Shown: positions 53,127-63,109 of the stretch, piece after piece
Position numbering within the stretch: the stretch's first letter is position 1
Layout: every line of letters begins with the position of its first letter
Origin: Tenacibaculum sp. MAR_2009_124
GTDB taxonomy: Bacteria; Bacteroidota; Bacteroidia; Flavobacteriales; Flavobacteriaceae
Direction of reading: 5' to 3'
DNA length: 64,000 bases
Assembly (NCBI RefSeq): GCF_900105455.1
Contig: NZ_FNSF01000001.1
Location: forward strand, 1,369,001 to 1,433,000
Made by a program: the position numbers and the translations under genes
Notes under the pieces: generated by a model
Databases searched by the model: none
The model's input: the letters and a program-made list of their open reading frames with translations, nothing else
Told to the model about the DNA's origin: nothing

Positions 53127-55703
53127 ATGAATAAATATCTCCCCGTATTCATAGCCATATTTTTCTTTACTTCATCATCTTTTTATTCACAGAGCCAGCC
53201 ATTTAACTGTGTAGAATATGCATATCTATTTCAATACAATGATGTATACAGTATTAATTTAGCATCAGGTAATGCTACCCTTGTAGGTGTTGACATCACT
53301 GATGGATCAATTAATGCATCAGGTTATAATAGTGCCGACGGTTACATTTGGGGATCTCTATCAACTCCGAGTAAATCAATTGTGAGAATTGGAGATGATT
53401 TTTCAACAGATGTTTATACCATTAATGAATTACCCACTAGCAATAGATATATTGGAGATATTAATCTTTCAGGTCATTATTACTTAAAGCCTGGAGGTGA
53501 TACATATTATATTATAGACTTAGACCCAGCCTCTCCCAATTATTTAACTTCTCTAGGAACAGGCACATTAAGTACAAGTTTATCAATTCATGATTGGGCT
53601 TTTAATTCTTTAGATAATTTTATATATGCTGTGGAAAAAGGAACAAACATTTTATACCGAATAAACTCAGCTACTGGTAATGTTGATAGTTTAGGCGAAG
53701 TACCTATTCTATCAGGTTTCAATTATACCTATGGTGCCGTTTATTTTGATAATGTAGGTAACTTTTATGTTTCTTCTAACCAAACAGGAACGGTTTACAT
53801 TATTTATGATGTAACCAATATAACCAGTGGAGGAAATATTACATCAAACCTTTTCGCATATGGACCTTCTAGTTCAAGTAATGATGGCGCTAGGTGTCCT
53901 ACGGCTCCAGTTCCAATGGAAGACTGCTCTAATGGTGTGGACGACGACGGAGATGGTTTAGTGGATTGTGATGATCCATCATGTTCTGGTGTTGAGTCAT
54001 GTCCAACTATCGATCCTTCAACATCAGGAGGAAATGAAGGAGGACTTGAAAGTAATAATAGATTAGCAGAACAAATTAGTAAAAGAAACTTTAAGAGATT
54101 AAAGACTAACTACTCTTTTCAAAAAGCAAAGGCCAAAAGATTAAAAAAAACGAATAGCTATGGTAAAAGTAAAAGAAATCAAACTATTAGTTTGGAAGAT
54201 TTTATTCCATTAGCAACAATTGATGAAGACGAAACGATTGAATCAACACCAACAGATTTATTAAATATTACCAACGCAACTGAAGTTTTCTCTGTGGATT
54301 ATTTGCGTGATAATTCGACTATAGCCTCTATTCTTGCATTAAAAACCGAAAACTCAGTATATGAACACAGTAAATACATATGTGATAGATTACTTGGAGC
54401 AGAACTTTTATCAGTATCAACAGTAGAAATCAATGAACATAATTTTATAAGATCAATCATTAAAAACTCCGATGGAAATACAGAGTTTGTAGCAAGCTTT
54501 TCAGCTAAAATTGCAGACACTTTTGAAATAGAAAATCACTGGAATTTAGACAAATACAGTCAAGAATCTGATTTTTACAACTTCCAAATTTGGTCAAACT
54601 CTATAGATGATTTAGTAAAATTATGTGAAGAAATATTAGTTCTTCTTGAAACTCAAAAAAATATATCGAGTTATGCCCTTTCTGCTCCCCCAACTGTTTT
54701 TGTGAAAAGTGGTTCTTATAAAGATGGTGAGTTAGACTTAACTATTGTAAATTCAAATAATACTGACTCAGTTGAATTTAATGCTGGGTATAGATCTACA
54801 GAAACAAGCAATATAGAACATGTTACATCGAACATAGCTTTAAACAATAACTACCTATCAAACATTCACTTAGAAACAGGAAATCTTTTCGATATTGGTT
54901 TTAGAATTGGTGATGGAACCAATACTCCTGATGACTTGTTTATGTCAGATGGTCCTTGGGGAATAGATGACGCTGCAAGTAGCACACAAATAGAAAGCTT
55001 CTTAGTATCTCCAAATGAAGTAGCAACAGAATTTGAAGAAATGGCAATCGAAAGAAACATTGAATTAGTTGCCGAAACTGAAGAATACATCTCTATATAT
55101 AAAGCTTTTACAGCAAGATTTAAACCTATAGACATTTCAGAATACAATACATTATCTTTTAATGCTAGCGGAAGTGGAACTTTACAAGTAAGGTTTATAA
55201 AAAACAATATCGATGTGTGGGAAGAACAATATAGTTTAAACATTCAATTAGAAGAAAACACCAACCAATACACACTCCCTTTAAATCAATTTTCCACGGA
55301 GCATAGTGGTGAACCAATATTCAATGATGTAACTATGCTAGTATTCACAAAAACTTCTAGCACAGGAGAAAGACAAGAGGTTAATATCTCTGTAAGTGAA
55401 ATAAAATTATCAAAATCAGCTTTAAGTGTAGATGAATATGATGTTTTTGATGGAATAGCCATCAATCCGAATCCAATGACAAAAACATCTACCTTAAGTT
55501 TTAATGGAATTTCTCCACAATCTGAAGCTGATTTAGTTATATATAACCAATTAGGACAAATGGTTCAAAATCAAAAAATAACTATTTCAACAGGTAAAAA
55601 TGAAATCAAAATTCATAGAAACAACATATCATCTGGAATTTACTTTATTAGTGTAAATACTCTCAACGGATGTATAATTAAAGAAAAACTAGTGATTAAA
55701 TAA
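53127..55703 (+). CDS. T9SS-secreted surface protein with DUF6923-like propeller
   Basis: This 858-residue exported protein has a signal peptide (1-22). An N-terminal beta-propeller-like DUF6923-type domain (about 25-265) contains YLFQYNDVYSINLASGNATLVG. An Asp-rich, calcium-type segment NGVDDDGDGLVDCDDPSC (about 272-290) follows. The middle is Lys/Arg-rich and then helical (about 310-510), a beta-rich domain covers about 520-780, and a T9SS type A sorting domain ends the chain (INPNPMTKTSTLSFNG to IIKEKLVIK). It is probably attached at the cell surface. It is monocistronic, 123 bp before the response-regulator gene. Confidence 0.8.
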   Translation: MNKYLPVFIAIFFFTSSSFYSQSQPFNCVEYAYLFQYNDVYSINLASGNATLVGVDITDGSINASGYNSADGYIWGSLSTPSKSIVRIGDDFSTDVYTINELPTSNRYIGDINLSGHYYLKPGGDTYYIIDLDPASPNYLTSLGTGTLSTSLSIHDWAFNSLDNFIYAVEKGTNILYRINSATGNVDSLGEVPILSGFNYTYGAVYFDNVGNFYVSSNQTGTVYIIYDVTNITSGGNITSNLFAYGPSSSSNDGARCPTAPVPMEDCSNGVDDDGDGLVDCDDPSCSGVESCPTIDPSTSGGNEGGLESNNRLAEQISKRNFKRLKTNYSFQKAKAKRLKKTNSYGKSKRNQTISLEDFIPLATIDEDETIESTPTDLLNITNATEVFSVDYLRDNSTIASILALKTENSVYEHSKYICDRLLGAELLSVSTVEINEHNFIRSIIKNSDGNTEFVASFSAKIADTFEIENHWNLDKYSQESDFYNFQIWSNSIDDLVKLCEEILVLLETQKNISSYALSAPPTVFVKSGSYKDGELDLTIVNSNNTDSVEFNAGYRSTETSNIEHVTSNIALNNNYLSNIHLETGNLFDIGFRIGDGTNTPDDLFMSDGPWGIDDAASSTQIESFLVSPNEVATEFEEMAIERNIELVAETEEYISIYKAFTARFKPIDISEYNTLSFNASGSGTLQVRFIKNNIDVWEEQYSLNIQLEENTNQYTLPLNQFSTEHSGEPIFNDVTMLVFTKTSSTGERQEVNISVSEIKLSKSALSVDEYDVFDGIAINPNPMTKTSTLSFNGISPQSEADLVIYNQLGQMVQNQKITISTGKNEIKIHRNNISSGIYFISVNTLNGCIIKEKLVIK

Positions 55704-55786
55704 ACCGTTTAACGATGAATGTTAGCCATTCGTCTATAAATTAAATGCTACCAACTTTTGATAATTTAATTATCAATTAAAAAAAA

Positions 55787-55794
55787 TATATTTG
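55787..55794 (+). promoter_or_regulatory. -7 promoter element of the response-regulator gene
   Basis: TATATTTG fits TAnnTTTG, 33 bp before the ATG at 55827. A TTG at 55758-55760 is 26 bp further upstream, slightly longer than the usual spacing. Confidence 0.4.
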
Positions 55795-55826
55795 TTTAAC
55801 ACTAAAAGCCTACTTACGCAAAAGTT

Positions 55827-56228
55827 ATGAACTTAAAAATTTTATTAGTTGAAGATGACGAGATCGAAAAATTAAAATTTGAAAGGGCCTTAAAAAAGTT
55901 AGAAGCAAACCATTCTGTAGTAAAGGCAGCAAATGGTGAAGAAGCTTTGACGATTTGTAAGGATGTACTTCCAAACTTAATACTACTAGACTTAAATATG
56001 CCCAAAATGAATGGGTTAGAGTTCTTAGATATTTTAAGAGCCGATGAAAATTTAAAATTCGTTCCAACCGTTGTTTTTTCAACGTCAAACAATCACCAAG
56101 ATATGATCAATGCCTACAAGGTAGGTATTGCTGGTTATGTAGTTAAACCTCTACATTATTCTGATTATGTTAATCAAATAGAAAAAATTATTGATTACTG
56201 GTCCATTAATGAATTAGTCAGTTTATAA
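55827..56228 (+). CDS. single-domain response regulator (receiver only)
   Basis: The 133-residue CheY-like receiver has the phospho-acceptor Asp55 (LILLDLNMPKMNG), the acidic pair EDDE near the N terminus (ILLVEDDEIEK), the Thr/Ser switch VVFSTSNN and the conserved Lys in GYVVKPLHYSDY. There is no output domain. It probably works with the histidine kinase at 56818, with the H-NOX gene between them, as a phosphorelay or direct signal protein. Confidence 0.92.
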   Translation: MNLKILLVEDDEIEKLKFERALKKLEANHSVVKAANGEEALTICKDVLPNLILLDLNMPKMNGLEFLDILRADENLKFVPTVVFSTSNNHQDMINAYKVGIAGYVVKPLHYSDYVNQIEKIIDYWSINELVSL

Positions 56229-56282
56229 AGAAAGTATTATTTTCATCACTGATTAAACAATTTCATTAATCCCCCGCTACAT

Positions 56283-56825
56283 ATGAAAGGAATCGTATTT
56301 ACCGAGTTTTTAGAAATGGTAGAAAAAAAATTCGGACTAGAAACTGTGGATACCATCATCACTGAGTCTAATTTAGACTCTGATGGTGCTTATACCTCCG
56401 TGGGCACATATGCCTTTAAAGAACTTCAAAGTTTAGTTAGTAACCTAAGTAAGTGTACTAATATTAACCCTCAGGATTTAATACACTTATATGGAATATA
56501 TTTCTTTGATGTACTTACAAAAAACTATATAAACCTTTTTGACCATTATAAAAACGCCTTCCAATTAATTTCTAGTATTGAAGAACATATTCATGTAGAA
56601 GTAAGAAAAATGTATCCCGATGCGGAACTTCCTTTCTTCGAAACCCATGAAAGTTCCGATAGTAAACTGGTTATTGAATACCATTCTGAAAGAGCTATGT
56701 ATTCTTTTGCCCAAGGGCTAATTGAGCGTTCCTTGGAACATTACAATGAGAATGCAACTGTAACCAAGAAATTATTAACTGATTCAGGAACTAAAGTTTT
56801 ATTTACCATAGTCAAAAATGCTTAA
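56283..56825 (+). CDS. H-NOX haem nitric-oxide/oxygen sensor (HNOB)
   Basis: This 180-residue haem-binding NO sensor, homologous to the haem domain of soluble guanylate cyclase, starts MKGIVFTEFLEMVEKKFG as usual. The proximal haem ligand is His104 (seven residues before the YP of KMYPDAELP). The YxSxR propionate-binding motif is present (Y133-R137, YHSER). The Tyr needed for O2 binding in other H-NOX cannot be confirmed by eye. It overlaps the downstream histidine kinase by 8 bp, so they are co-translated and the sensor most likely regulates that kinase, as in characterised H-NOX/HK pairs. Confidence 0.9.
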   Translation: MKGIVFTEFLEMVEKKFGLETVDTIITESNLDSDGAYTSVGTYAFKELQSLVSNLSKCTNINPQDLIHLYGIYFFDVLTKNYINLFDHYKNAFQLISSIEEHIHVEVRKMYPDAELPFFETHESSDSKLVIEYHSERAMYSFAQGLIERSLEHYNENATVTKKLLTDSGTKVLFTIVKNA

Positions 56826-58533
56826 TAATAAAATAAGAATATTAGAAAAAGCTTTAGAACGAGAACGGAAGGCGAGAAAAGAAGCCGAAGAAATTTTAGA
56901 AAAAAAGTCTTTTGAACTATATGAAACTAATAAGCATATAGAAGAACTATATGATGATAGAAATGCCCAATTAAAACTTATTGTTGATAACTCTTCTTTG
57001 GGTATTATACTGTCCCAAAATGGAAAACTTGTTACAATTAACAGAGCTTTGGTTAAGCTTCTTGGTTATTCATACCAAGATTTAATGGCTATGAATATTA
57101 GTGATGACCTCACCCACCCTGACGACGTTAAAGAATCTGACTATCAAACAAACTTACTTGAAACAAATAAAATTGACAGGTTTTCACTTCAAAAAAGGTA
57201 TTTAAGAAAAGACGGAAGTTACGTACTATGTAAAACCAATGTCAGCGCAGTACGTAACAGTAAAGGTGAAGTAAAATATCAAGTCGCCCTAATAGAAAAC
57301 GTTACTGAAATAAATAAGAAAACTAAAATGCTTAATACCTTAAATAGATTATCAGCCTCTATTTTAGGGAAAAGAGATTTATATGAAATCTCCTGGGAAA
57401 TTGCAAAAACCACTGCAGAGCATTTACAATTAGAAGATTGTGTTGTCTATTCTGTTAATCTTGATACTGGAATACTAACACAAATAGCAACAGCCTCACA
57501 TTCAATGTATAAAGGAAATGATAAAACAAACCTTTTTGAATTAACCACCGAAGAAGGAATTGTGGGTAAGGCAGTAAGAACAGGGGAATATCAACTCGTG
57601 AATGATACTTCTAAATGTTCAGACTATTTGGTTGATGCCAGCTTTCGATTCTCAGAATTGGCCGTACCCATTATTGCTAACGGTAAAGTTATTGGAGTAA
57701 TGGACTCTGAAAACAGTAAGAAAAATTACTTTAATTATGAGCATGTGGAAGTATTTAAAAATATAGCGAGTTTAGCATCTGCTCAATTTAACAGTGCCAT
57801 TAGCATGGCTAAAGAAAGAAAAACCCAATTAGAAAAAGACAAACTTTTAATAAAACTTGAAAAAAATAACGAAGAATTAAAAAACTTTGCTCACGTCGTT
57901 TCACACGATTTAAAATCTCCTTTAAGAAGCATGTCTGCTTTAATTTCCTGGATTAAAGAAGACAATGACGATATCTTTGATGATGAAACTTCAAATAATT
58001 GCAATTTACTTCTAGCTAAAATACATAAAATGGATTCACTTATTAATGGAATCCTTAAATACTCAAGTATTGATAAAATAGAAAAAGAGTACAAGAATGT
58101 AAATATTCAACAAGTTGTTAAGGAAATTATCGAAACGATCTTTATCCCCGATACAATCAACATTGATATAAAAAATGAATTACCTACAATTCCTGGAGAT
58201 AAATTCAGGTACCAACAATTGTTTCAAAATTTAATTAGCAACGCAATTAAATATAATGACAAGGAAAAAGGAATTATTGAAATAGATGTTCAAGAAAAAA
58301 AAGACACCTATGTGTTTTCCGTAAAGGACAATGGTATGGGAATTGACCAAAAGTATCATACTAAAATCTTTGAAGTTTTCGAAACCCTGGGTCAACATAA
58401 TGACAACTCAACAGGAATTGGATTATCTATCGTCAAAAAAATCATAGATCTATATGAAGGTAAAATATGGATAGAAAGTGAATCAAATAAAGGAACCAAA
58501 TTTTTATTCCAATTACATAAAAAACCTCTTTAA
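56818..58533 (+). CDS. PAS-GAF histidine kinase partnered with H-NOX
   Basis: This 571-residue cytoplasmic histidine kinase has no membrane helix. An N-terminal coiled coil (1-45) precedes a PAS domain (about 48-165, SLGIILSQNGKLVTINRAL and PDDVKES), then a GAF domain (about 175-330). HisKA has the phospho-acceptor His363 (FAHVVSHDLKSPLR), and HATPase_c carries the N-box NLISNAIKYND, G1 DNGMGID and G2 STGIGLSIVKKI. It is co-translated with the H-NOX gene and preceded by a receiver gene, giving a complete NO-responsive two-component set. A terminator lies at its 3' end. Confidence 0.93.
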   Translation: MLNNKIRILEKALERERKARKEAEEILEKKSFELYETNKHIEELYDDRNAQLKLIVDNSSLGIILSQNGKLVTINRALVKLLGYSYQDLMAMNISDDLTHPDDVKESDYQTNLLETNKIDRFSLQKRYLRKDGSYVLCKTNVSAVRNSKGEVKYQVALIENVTEINKKTKMLNTLNRLSASILGKRDLYEISWEIAKTTAEHLQLEDCVVYSVNLDTGILTQIATASHSMYKGNDKTNLFELTTEEGIVGKAVRTGEYQLVNDTSKCSDYLVDASFRFSELAVPIIANGKVIGVMDSENSKKNYFNYEHVEVFKNIASLASAQFNSAISMAKERKTQLEKDKLLIKLEKNNEELKNFAHVVSHDLKSPLRSMSALISWIKEDNDDIFDDETSNNCNLLLAKIHKMDSLINGILKYSSIDKIEKEYKNVNIQQVVKEIIETIFIPDTINIDIKNELPTIPGDKFRYQQLFQNLISNAIKYNDKEKGIIEIDVQEKKDTYVFSVKDNGMGIDQKYHTKIFEVFETLGQHNDNSTGIGLSIVKKIIDLYEGKIWIESESNKGTKFLFQLHKKPL

Positions 58534-58551
58534 ATATTCTTTAAAGAGGTT
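58523..58551 (+). terminator. terminator after the histidine kinase gene
   Basis: AACCTCTTTAAA/TTTAAAGAGGTT forms a 12-bp perfect stem with a 5-nt loop, followed by a T-run. It overlaps the last codons of the gene. Confidence 0.82.
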
Positions 58552-58556
58552 TTTTT

Positions 58557-59427
58557 TAAAATACAAACTACTAATTATCTACTATATCTTTTTAATTTTC
58601 TTAAATTTTATATTATAAAAATAAAGCTATAACCAGTAATTTATTTAAATCTTCGATGTAATTAAGCTTACTATAGTTTAGTTGTCCTTAATCACCGTTT
58701 AAATACAATAATAATGATGTTATTTATAAATGGTAACAAAAAAATTCCCCATCAAGGTTGTAATGAGGAATTTCGAGGGACTCTTAAAAAATAAGTTTTT
58801 AGTTTAGTTTTTAAATAATTTAAATGAGTTTGTTGTTCAAATTTAGTGTAATATCACTTTTTTAGTAAAAAAAATAGCTGAATATTTTTCGAGAAGGCAT
58901 AAATAACAGCAAAACAGCGATTAACGACATTTTATAAACCAAAAATCTCAACATTAAAACTAACATTGAGATTTCTTGGGAAATTTAAAGGGAGAACTAT
59001 TTGAAAGCAAATAGTTCATATTAAAATTAATGGTAATATTCATGAAAAAAGAAAGCAATCGACAATTATAAATCGAAGTGTGGATGAAAAGTTGTTTACC
59101 TATGATTAACAACATTTTATAAAAAAGAAAACCTCATTATTAAATCCTTTAATAATGAGGGCTTGTAAAGAATCAGGGGGATACAAACAAACTACAAAAT
59201 AACTATCTATTATATATTTTTCTTTTCTCGTTTTACATTATGAATTTAACTAATCATTGGCTTATCAACATCTTATATCGACAAAAAGACAGGGTTTTGT
59301 CGATGAAATGTATTATTACATAGATGAATAAAACACATCACAAATTATTCAAAAATGAATTGAATTGTATACCGATTAGTTAATTAGATATTAACTAAAT
59401 GATTATGTTGGGTAGGCAAAATTTCGC
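58557..59427. repeat. gene-free spacer with repeated leader plus hairpin units
   Basis: About 870 bp lack supported genes. At 58920-58939 and about 59104-59123 the same 20-bp stretch occurs (GATTAACRACATTTTATAAA). Each copy is followed by a different hairpin: AATCTCAA/TTGAGATT (about 58947-58974) and CCTCATTATTAAA/TTTAATAATGAGG (59132-59160). A further hairpin, GAACTATTTG/CAAATAGTTC, is at 58995-59018, and another at 58748-58772. These could be small-RNA 3' ends or a degenerate repeat element. Confidence 0.45.
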
Positions 59428-59898
59428 TTAAATATTTCTATATGAAAAATGATAAGTAAATATCTTATTAATACAGTGATTAACAAAGGAAGCTATATTT
59501 TTACTTAGTTTATGAAGCATTTGAACTCTATTTCCAAAATACATTTCGAGTTTCTTATTTTGCTTTAATTCTTTTATTAAATCATCAAAATCATCGAAAT
59601 TAGAATCAAAATCAGCATCAAAATAGCCCACATATTGAATTGTAGAAATACTGTAAAAATATCGGGCCCCTGCTTTAATAGCCATCGACTTTCCTTGATT
59701 CTTTTTCTTGTTTATAACGGTAATTCTATCGCTGTATTCTTGCTTAAATTTATTTAAGATAGTCATGGTATTATCTTTACTTCCATCATTTACAAAGCAT
59801 AATTGAAAATCGTTGAAATCTTTCAACCATTTTTTAAATGCGTTAACATTTAATCTCTTCTCTTCATTGTAACATGGAATAATGATACCTACCTTCAT
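59428..59898 (-). CDS. GT2-family glycosyltransferase, probably truncated
   Basis: This is a family 2 glycosyltransferase core with GIIIPCYNEEKRL, FVNDGSKDNT, NQGKSMAIKAGA and the nucleotide-sugar/metal motif GYFDADFDSN. It is only 156 residues, while typical members with this N terminus have 230 or more. It ends after FTYHFSYRNI at a TAA, and a second stop follows 10 codons later. The C-terminal acceptor and membrane segments are missing, so it is likely a remnant or a short variant. It lies alone, opposite to the large membrane-protein gene at 60065. Confidence 0.65.
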   Translation of the reverse strand: MKVGIIIPCYNEEKRLNVNAFKKWLKDFNDFQLCFVNDGSKDNTMTILNKFKQEYSDRITVINKKKNQGKSMAIKAGARYFYSISTIQYVGYFDADFDSNFDDFDDLIKELKQNKKLEMYFGNRVQMLHKLSKNIASFVNHCINKIFTYHFSYRNI

Positions 59899-60064
59899 AT
59901 ATGTAATTATTGTTTCTCGTTTTCAAAAGTACTTTCGAAATTCTCTCTTTCTTACCGAAAATCGACTAATATGTTTTTTTATACGTTAAATAGTAAATAT
60001 CTTTAGATTAGTTTCTTATCTATACTTGTTAACTTTATAATTGAAACTAAGCCCCCATAAAAAA

Positions 60065-63000
60065 ATGAAAAGAACCTATAACAAGTACTTTCTATTAGCC
60101 CTCGGGCTTGCTTTATTGTTTCATGGCAGTGCCATCTTTTATACTATTGAGCTCACTTATGACGCTTTAATTCATTTATTTTTTTCTGAACATTATGCAA
60201 GTAATTGGCAAGAACCTTGGTCATTTAAATGGTATACCGGTTTCACCGTTATGGGGTACCCTCCTTTAGTACATCAAATGCTAGCAATTCTTTCATTCAT
60301 TGGAGGTTTCAAATTCGCTTTGTACAGTTTTTCTTTTATTATAATTATTCTATTTACCACTGGGGTCTATAGGTTTAGTCTGTTACTCACTCAAAATGAA
60401 GATTACGCAGGTTTCGCTAGTATGTTTGCTATATTTTCTTCCGTATTTATAGAAACATTTCACCTTTTTGGGCAACTCCCCACTTTAACCGGAATTTCGT
60501 TACTAATGCATTCCTTTCCTGAAATATATTTGTGGATAGTTACCAGAAAAATAAGATATTTAGTATCTTCTTTCTTATTAATGGGCTTGATGGTATGTTC
60601 GCACCATGTAACTCCAATTTTTGGAATGGTATTTTTTATATTTCCACTTATAGGATTGGCTATCATGGATATTTGTAAAAAAATTAAAGGTAACTATTCC
60701 TCGATTCGATTTTTATTTTTTGTAAAGCAGTTATATAAATCACTAAAACCTGTTTTAATTTTTGGCTTTGGATCGCTGGTTATTATGATAGGAAGTATAT
60801 TACCTTATTGGATTAACACAAAAAATAATCCAATTACTCAAGTTCCTATACCGCATGGATCAAGAGATAATTTTTTAGAAGTTCTGTCTTCAGGGCTTGT
60901 ATTTTTCCTCATCCCATATGGAGTTATACTTACTCTTTTCCCCTATGTGTTTTATCGATTTTTCAGTAAACGCTTGCTTTTTTTTGGAATATCATTTTCA
61001 ATGCTAGTACTTCTTGGTACAGGAGGTACTACCCCGCTTCCTAAAATGATACTTGGTGAAAATGCCTTTTCAATTTTAACTTTAGATAGGTTTACCTTTT
61101 GGGCTTCTATTATGAGTTATCCTATCATGGGAGAATTCTTTATAAGAATATTAAAAAGGGATTATAAGGTATATTTAAAGCGAAAATTCGGAAGAATTTA
61201 CTACGGAACTATCATTTTACTTTTAGGAGCTATTGCAATGTATTTTGCAATTTTTACAACAAACATTGGAAAATTTAGACCTAGTCAACCCCAAGCGATT
61301 AAAATGTTACCTATAATTAATTTTCTAAATCAAGATATGCATTATAAATGGCGTTATCTTCCTTTAGGTTTTGGTGACCAAATGGCGTGGTTATCTTTAC
61401 AAACTCAAGCGTTAACAGTAGATGGCAATTATCATTCAGCCCGACGACTTCCTGAACTAACAACAAAAGCTGTTGAAAGGTTGGAAAACTCGAAATTCAG
61501 AGGAATTGAAGGTATCGGCTCTTTACAGCAGTTTTTAGCCAACCCCGATAAATTTAATTTAAAATATATTTTTTCAAAGGACAAATTTTATGACCCTATT
61601 CTCTATTTTACTGGATGGGAAAAACTATCGTACTTAGAAAATGGTATCATGGTTTGGGAAAAAAAGAATGTAAACCCATTACCCGTTATTTTAACAAAAA
61701 TAGACACTCCTTTATATCAAAAAGTTATTTGGTCATTTGTTCCTATGGGTTTTGTCTCTTTAAGTATCATATGGTTTATTATAACCTTATCTTTCTCTAA
61801 TAACCATTATACATTCCGTACTGGTTTTATCGCATCATCAATAAGGTTTTCAAAATCACTCCTTTTTTACAATATATTTCTTGCCGTATGTGGTCTGTAT
61901 GGCATGTATTTATTTTATATTCATAATACCACTCAAATTTCATCAGAAAACGTTGTTAAGGCCTATTTCGATGCTCTTGATTTTAAAAGATTCACACAAG
62001 CTCATTCATACTTAGACAAAAATTCTAAAAAATCTTTAGATCAATTCATGTTGGAAATTTCAGTAACTGATGGCTTATTGAGTTCTTATGCCAAACTAGA
62101 AAATATCGAAACCAAAGTTATTAGTAAAACAAAGGATACCACCTATATTGAAACAAAAACAAAGTGGATTACTCCTCTGGAAACCATTGACAAAAGTGAA
62201 ATTATAAAGACGGTTAAAAAGAACCATAAATGGTATGTTGTACCCAAAAAAAATTCGAAATACACCCCTGCAAATCTATTTTTTGATATTCCTGAAACTA
62301 CATTTTACAATCAAGGGAGGCGAAAAATCACCACACAACAAACCAATCACGAAGACATTTTACCACAGCCAACCCTTTATATAGAAGAGGCTAAATTGGT
62401 TACAAACAACAATCAATATTACGTTTTAGGAGAAATGCAAAATATCGATTATTTCCCAGCGGCAATTAGTTTAAAAGCAATGTTATATGATAATGAAAAT
62501 AATGAGTTGGCAACATACAGTTCAAAATACCAAAATAAACATTATTTAAACCCATTTGAAAAATCAGTCTTTAAAATTGGTTTTGAGGAAGTTGCTTGGA
62601 TTGATTCAGATAAAAAAGACAAGAGTTTTAACCCTGATGAATTTCACATAAAAATATTCGATACTAAACCTTCTAAATTTGTAATTCATGCAAGTTCTAC
62701 AACAGCGATTAAAAACCTGTATCAATACTCTCAGGTTAATGACCTGTATTGCACACCTACATCTGTTAATGGAATGTTATTTAATGCTGGTAATAAAGAA
62801 GTAACTATTCCACAATTGTTATTTGCTTATTATGAAAATAATGAAATCATTTGGATAGATCATCAGTTTATTCAAGAAAGTATTCGACCTCATAGAAAAA
62901 GAAAATTTATTCATACTCTTCCTGATATCTCAAAAATAAAAGTAATATCAAATACCACCAATAACTGTTATGTTAATGGAAGAAAAAATTCAATGTCTAT

Positions 63001-63106
63001 AAAAGATAGAGTGGATATGTATGATTCAATAATTGGAAAAAAGTTCATGATTAATAAAAATGAGTACAATATAAAATTACAAGTATCAAACTTTATTGGA
63101 AACTAA
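60065..63106 (+). CDS. large membrane protein, PTPS-related / GT-C-like
   Basis: The 1013-residue protein has about 12 membrane helices. The first half (about 1-370) is multi-helical and opens with a periplasmic loop DALIHLFFSEHYASNWQEPW and later GYPPLVHQ, as in the 6-pyruvoyl-tetrahydropterin synthase-related membrane family, which resembles GT-C glycosyltransferases. A central soluble domain (about 410-540) precedes two more helices near 555-575 and 595-620. A C-terminal extracytoplasmic part of roughly 390 residues follows. The start is ATG 60065; a TTG at 60041 adds eight residues. It is followed 3 bp later by a lipoprotein gene. The substrate is unknown. Confidence 0.7.
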   Translation: MKRTYNKYFLLALGLALLFHGSAIFYTIELTYDALIHLFFSEHYASNWQEPWSFKWYTGFTVMGYPPLVHQMLAILSFIGGFKFALYSFSFIIIILFTTGVYRFSLLLTQNEDYAGFASMFAIFSSVFIETFHLFGQLPTLTGISLLMHSFPEIYLWIVTRKIRYLVSSFLLMGLMVCSHHVTPIFGMVFFIFPLIGLAIMDICKKIKGNYSSIRFLFFVKQLYKSLKPVLIFGFGSLVIMIGSILPYWINTKNNPITQVPIPHGSRDNFLEVLSSGLVFFLIPYGVILTLFPYVFYRFFSKRLLFFGISFSMLVLLGTGGTTPLPKMILGENAFSILTLDRFTFWASIMSYPIMGEFFIRILKRDYKVYLKRKFGRIYYGTIILLLGAIAMYFAIFTTNIGKFRPSQPQAIKMLPIINFLNQDMHYKWRYLPLGFGDQMAWLSLQTQALTVDGNYHSARRLPELTTKAVERLENSKFRGIEGIGSLQQFLANPDKFNLKYIFSKDKFYDPILYFTGWEKLSYLENGIMVWEKKNVNPLPVILTKIDTPLYQKVIWSFVPMGFVSLSIIWFIITLSFSNNHYTFRTGFIASSIRFSKSLLFYNIFLAVCGLYGMYLFYIHNTTQISSENVVKAYFDALDFKRFTQAHSYLDKNSKKSLDQFMLEISVTDGLLSSYAKLENIETKVISKTKDTTYIETKTKWITPLETIDKSEIIKTVKKNHKWYVVPKKNSKYTPANLFFDIPETTFYNQGRRKITTQQTNHEDILPQPTLYIEEAKLVTNNNQYYVLGEMQNIDYFPAAISLKAMLYDNENNELATYSSKYQNKHYLNPFEKSVFKIGFEEVAWIDSDKKDKSFNPDEFHIKIFDTKPSKFVIHASSTTAIKNLYQYSQVNDLYCTPTSVNGMLFNAGNKEVTIPQLLFAYYENNEIIWIDHQFIQESIRPHRKRKFIHTLPDISKIKVISNTTNNCYVNGRKNSMSIKDRVDMYDSIIGKKFMINKNEYNIKLQVSNFIGN

Positions 63107-63109
63107 TAT

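Noticed and set aside
54299-56092. Antisense ORFs opposite the T9SS protein and the response regulator
   Set aside because: They are shadows of well-supported plus-strand genes with intact family motifs.
58740-59165. CRISPR-like array
   Set aside because: Only one short repeat is seen twice, spacing is irregular, hairpins differ and no cas genes are present.
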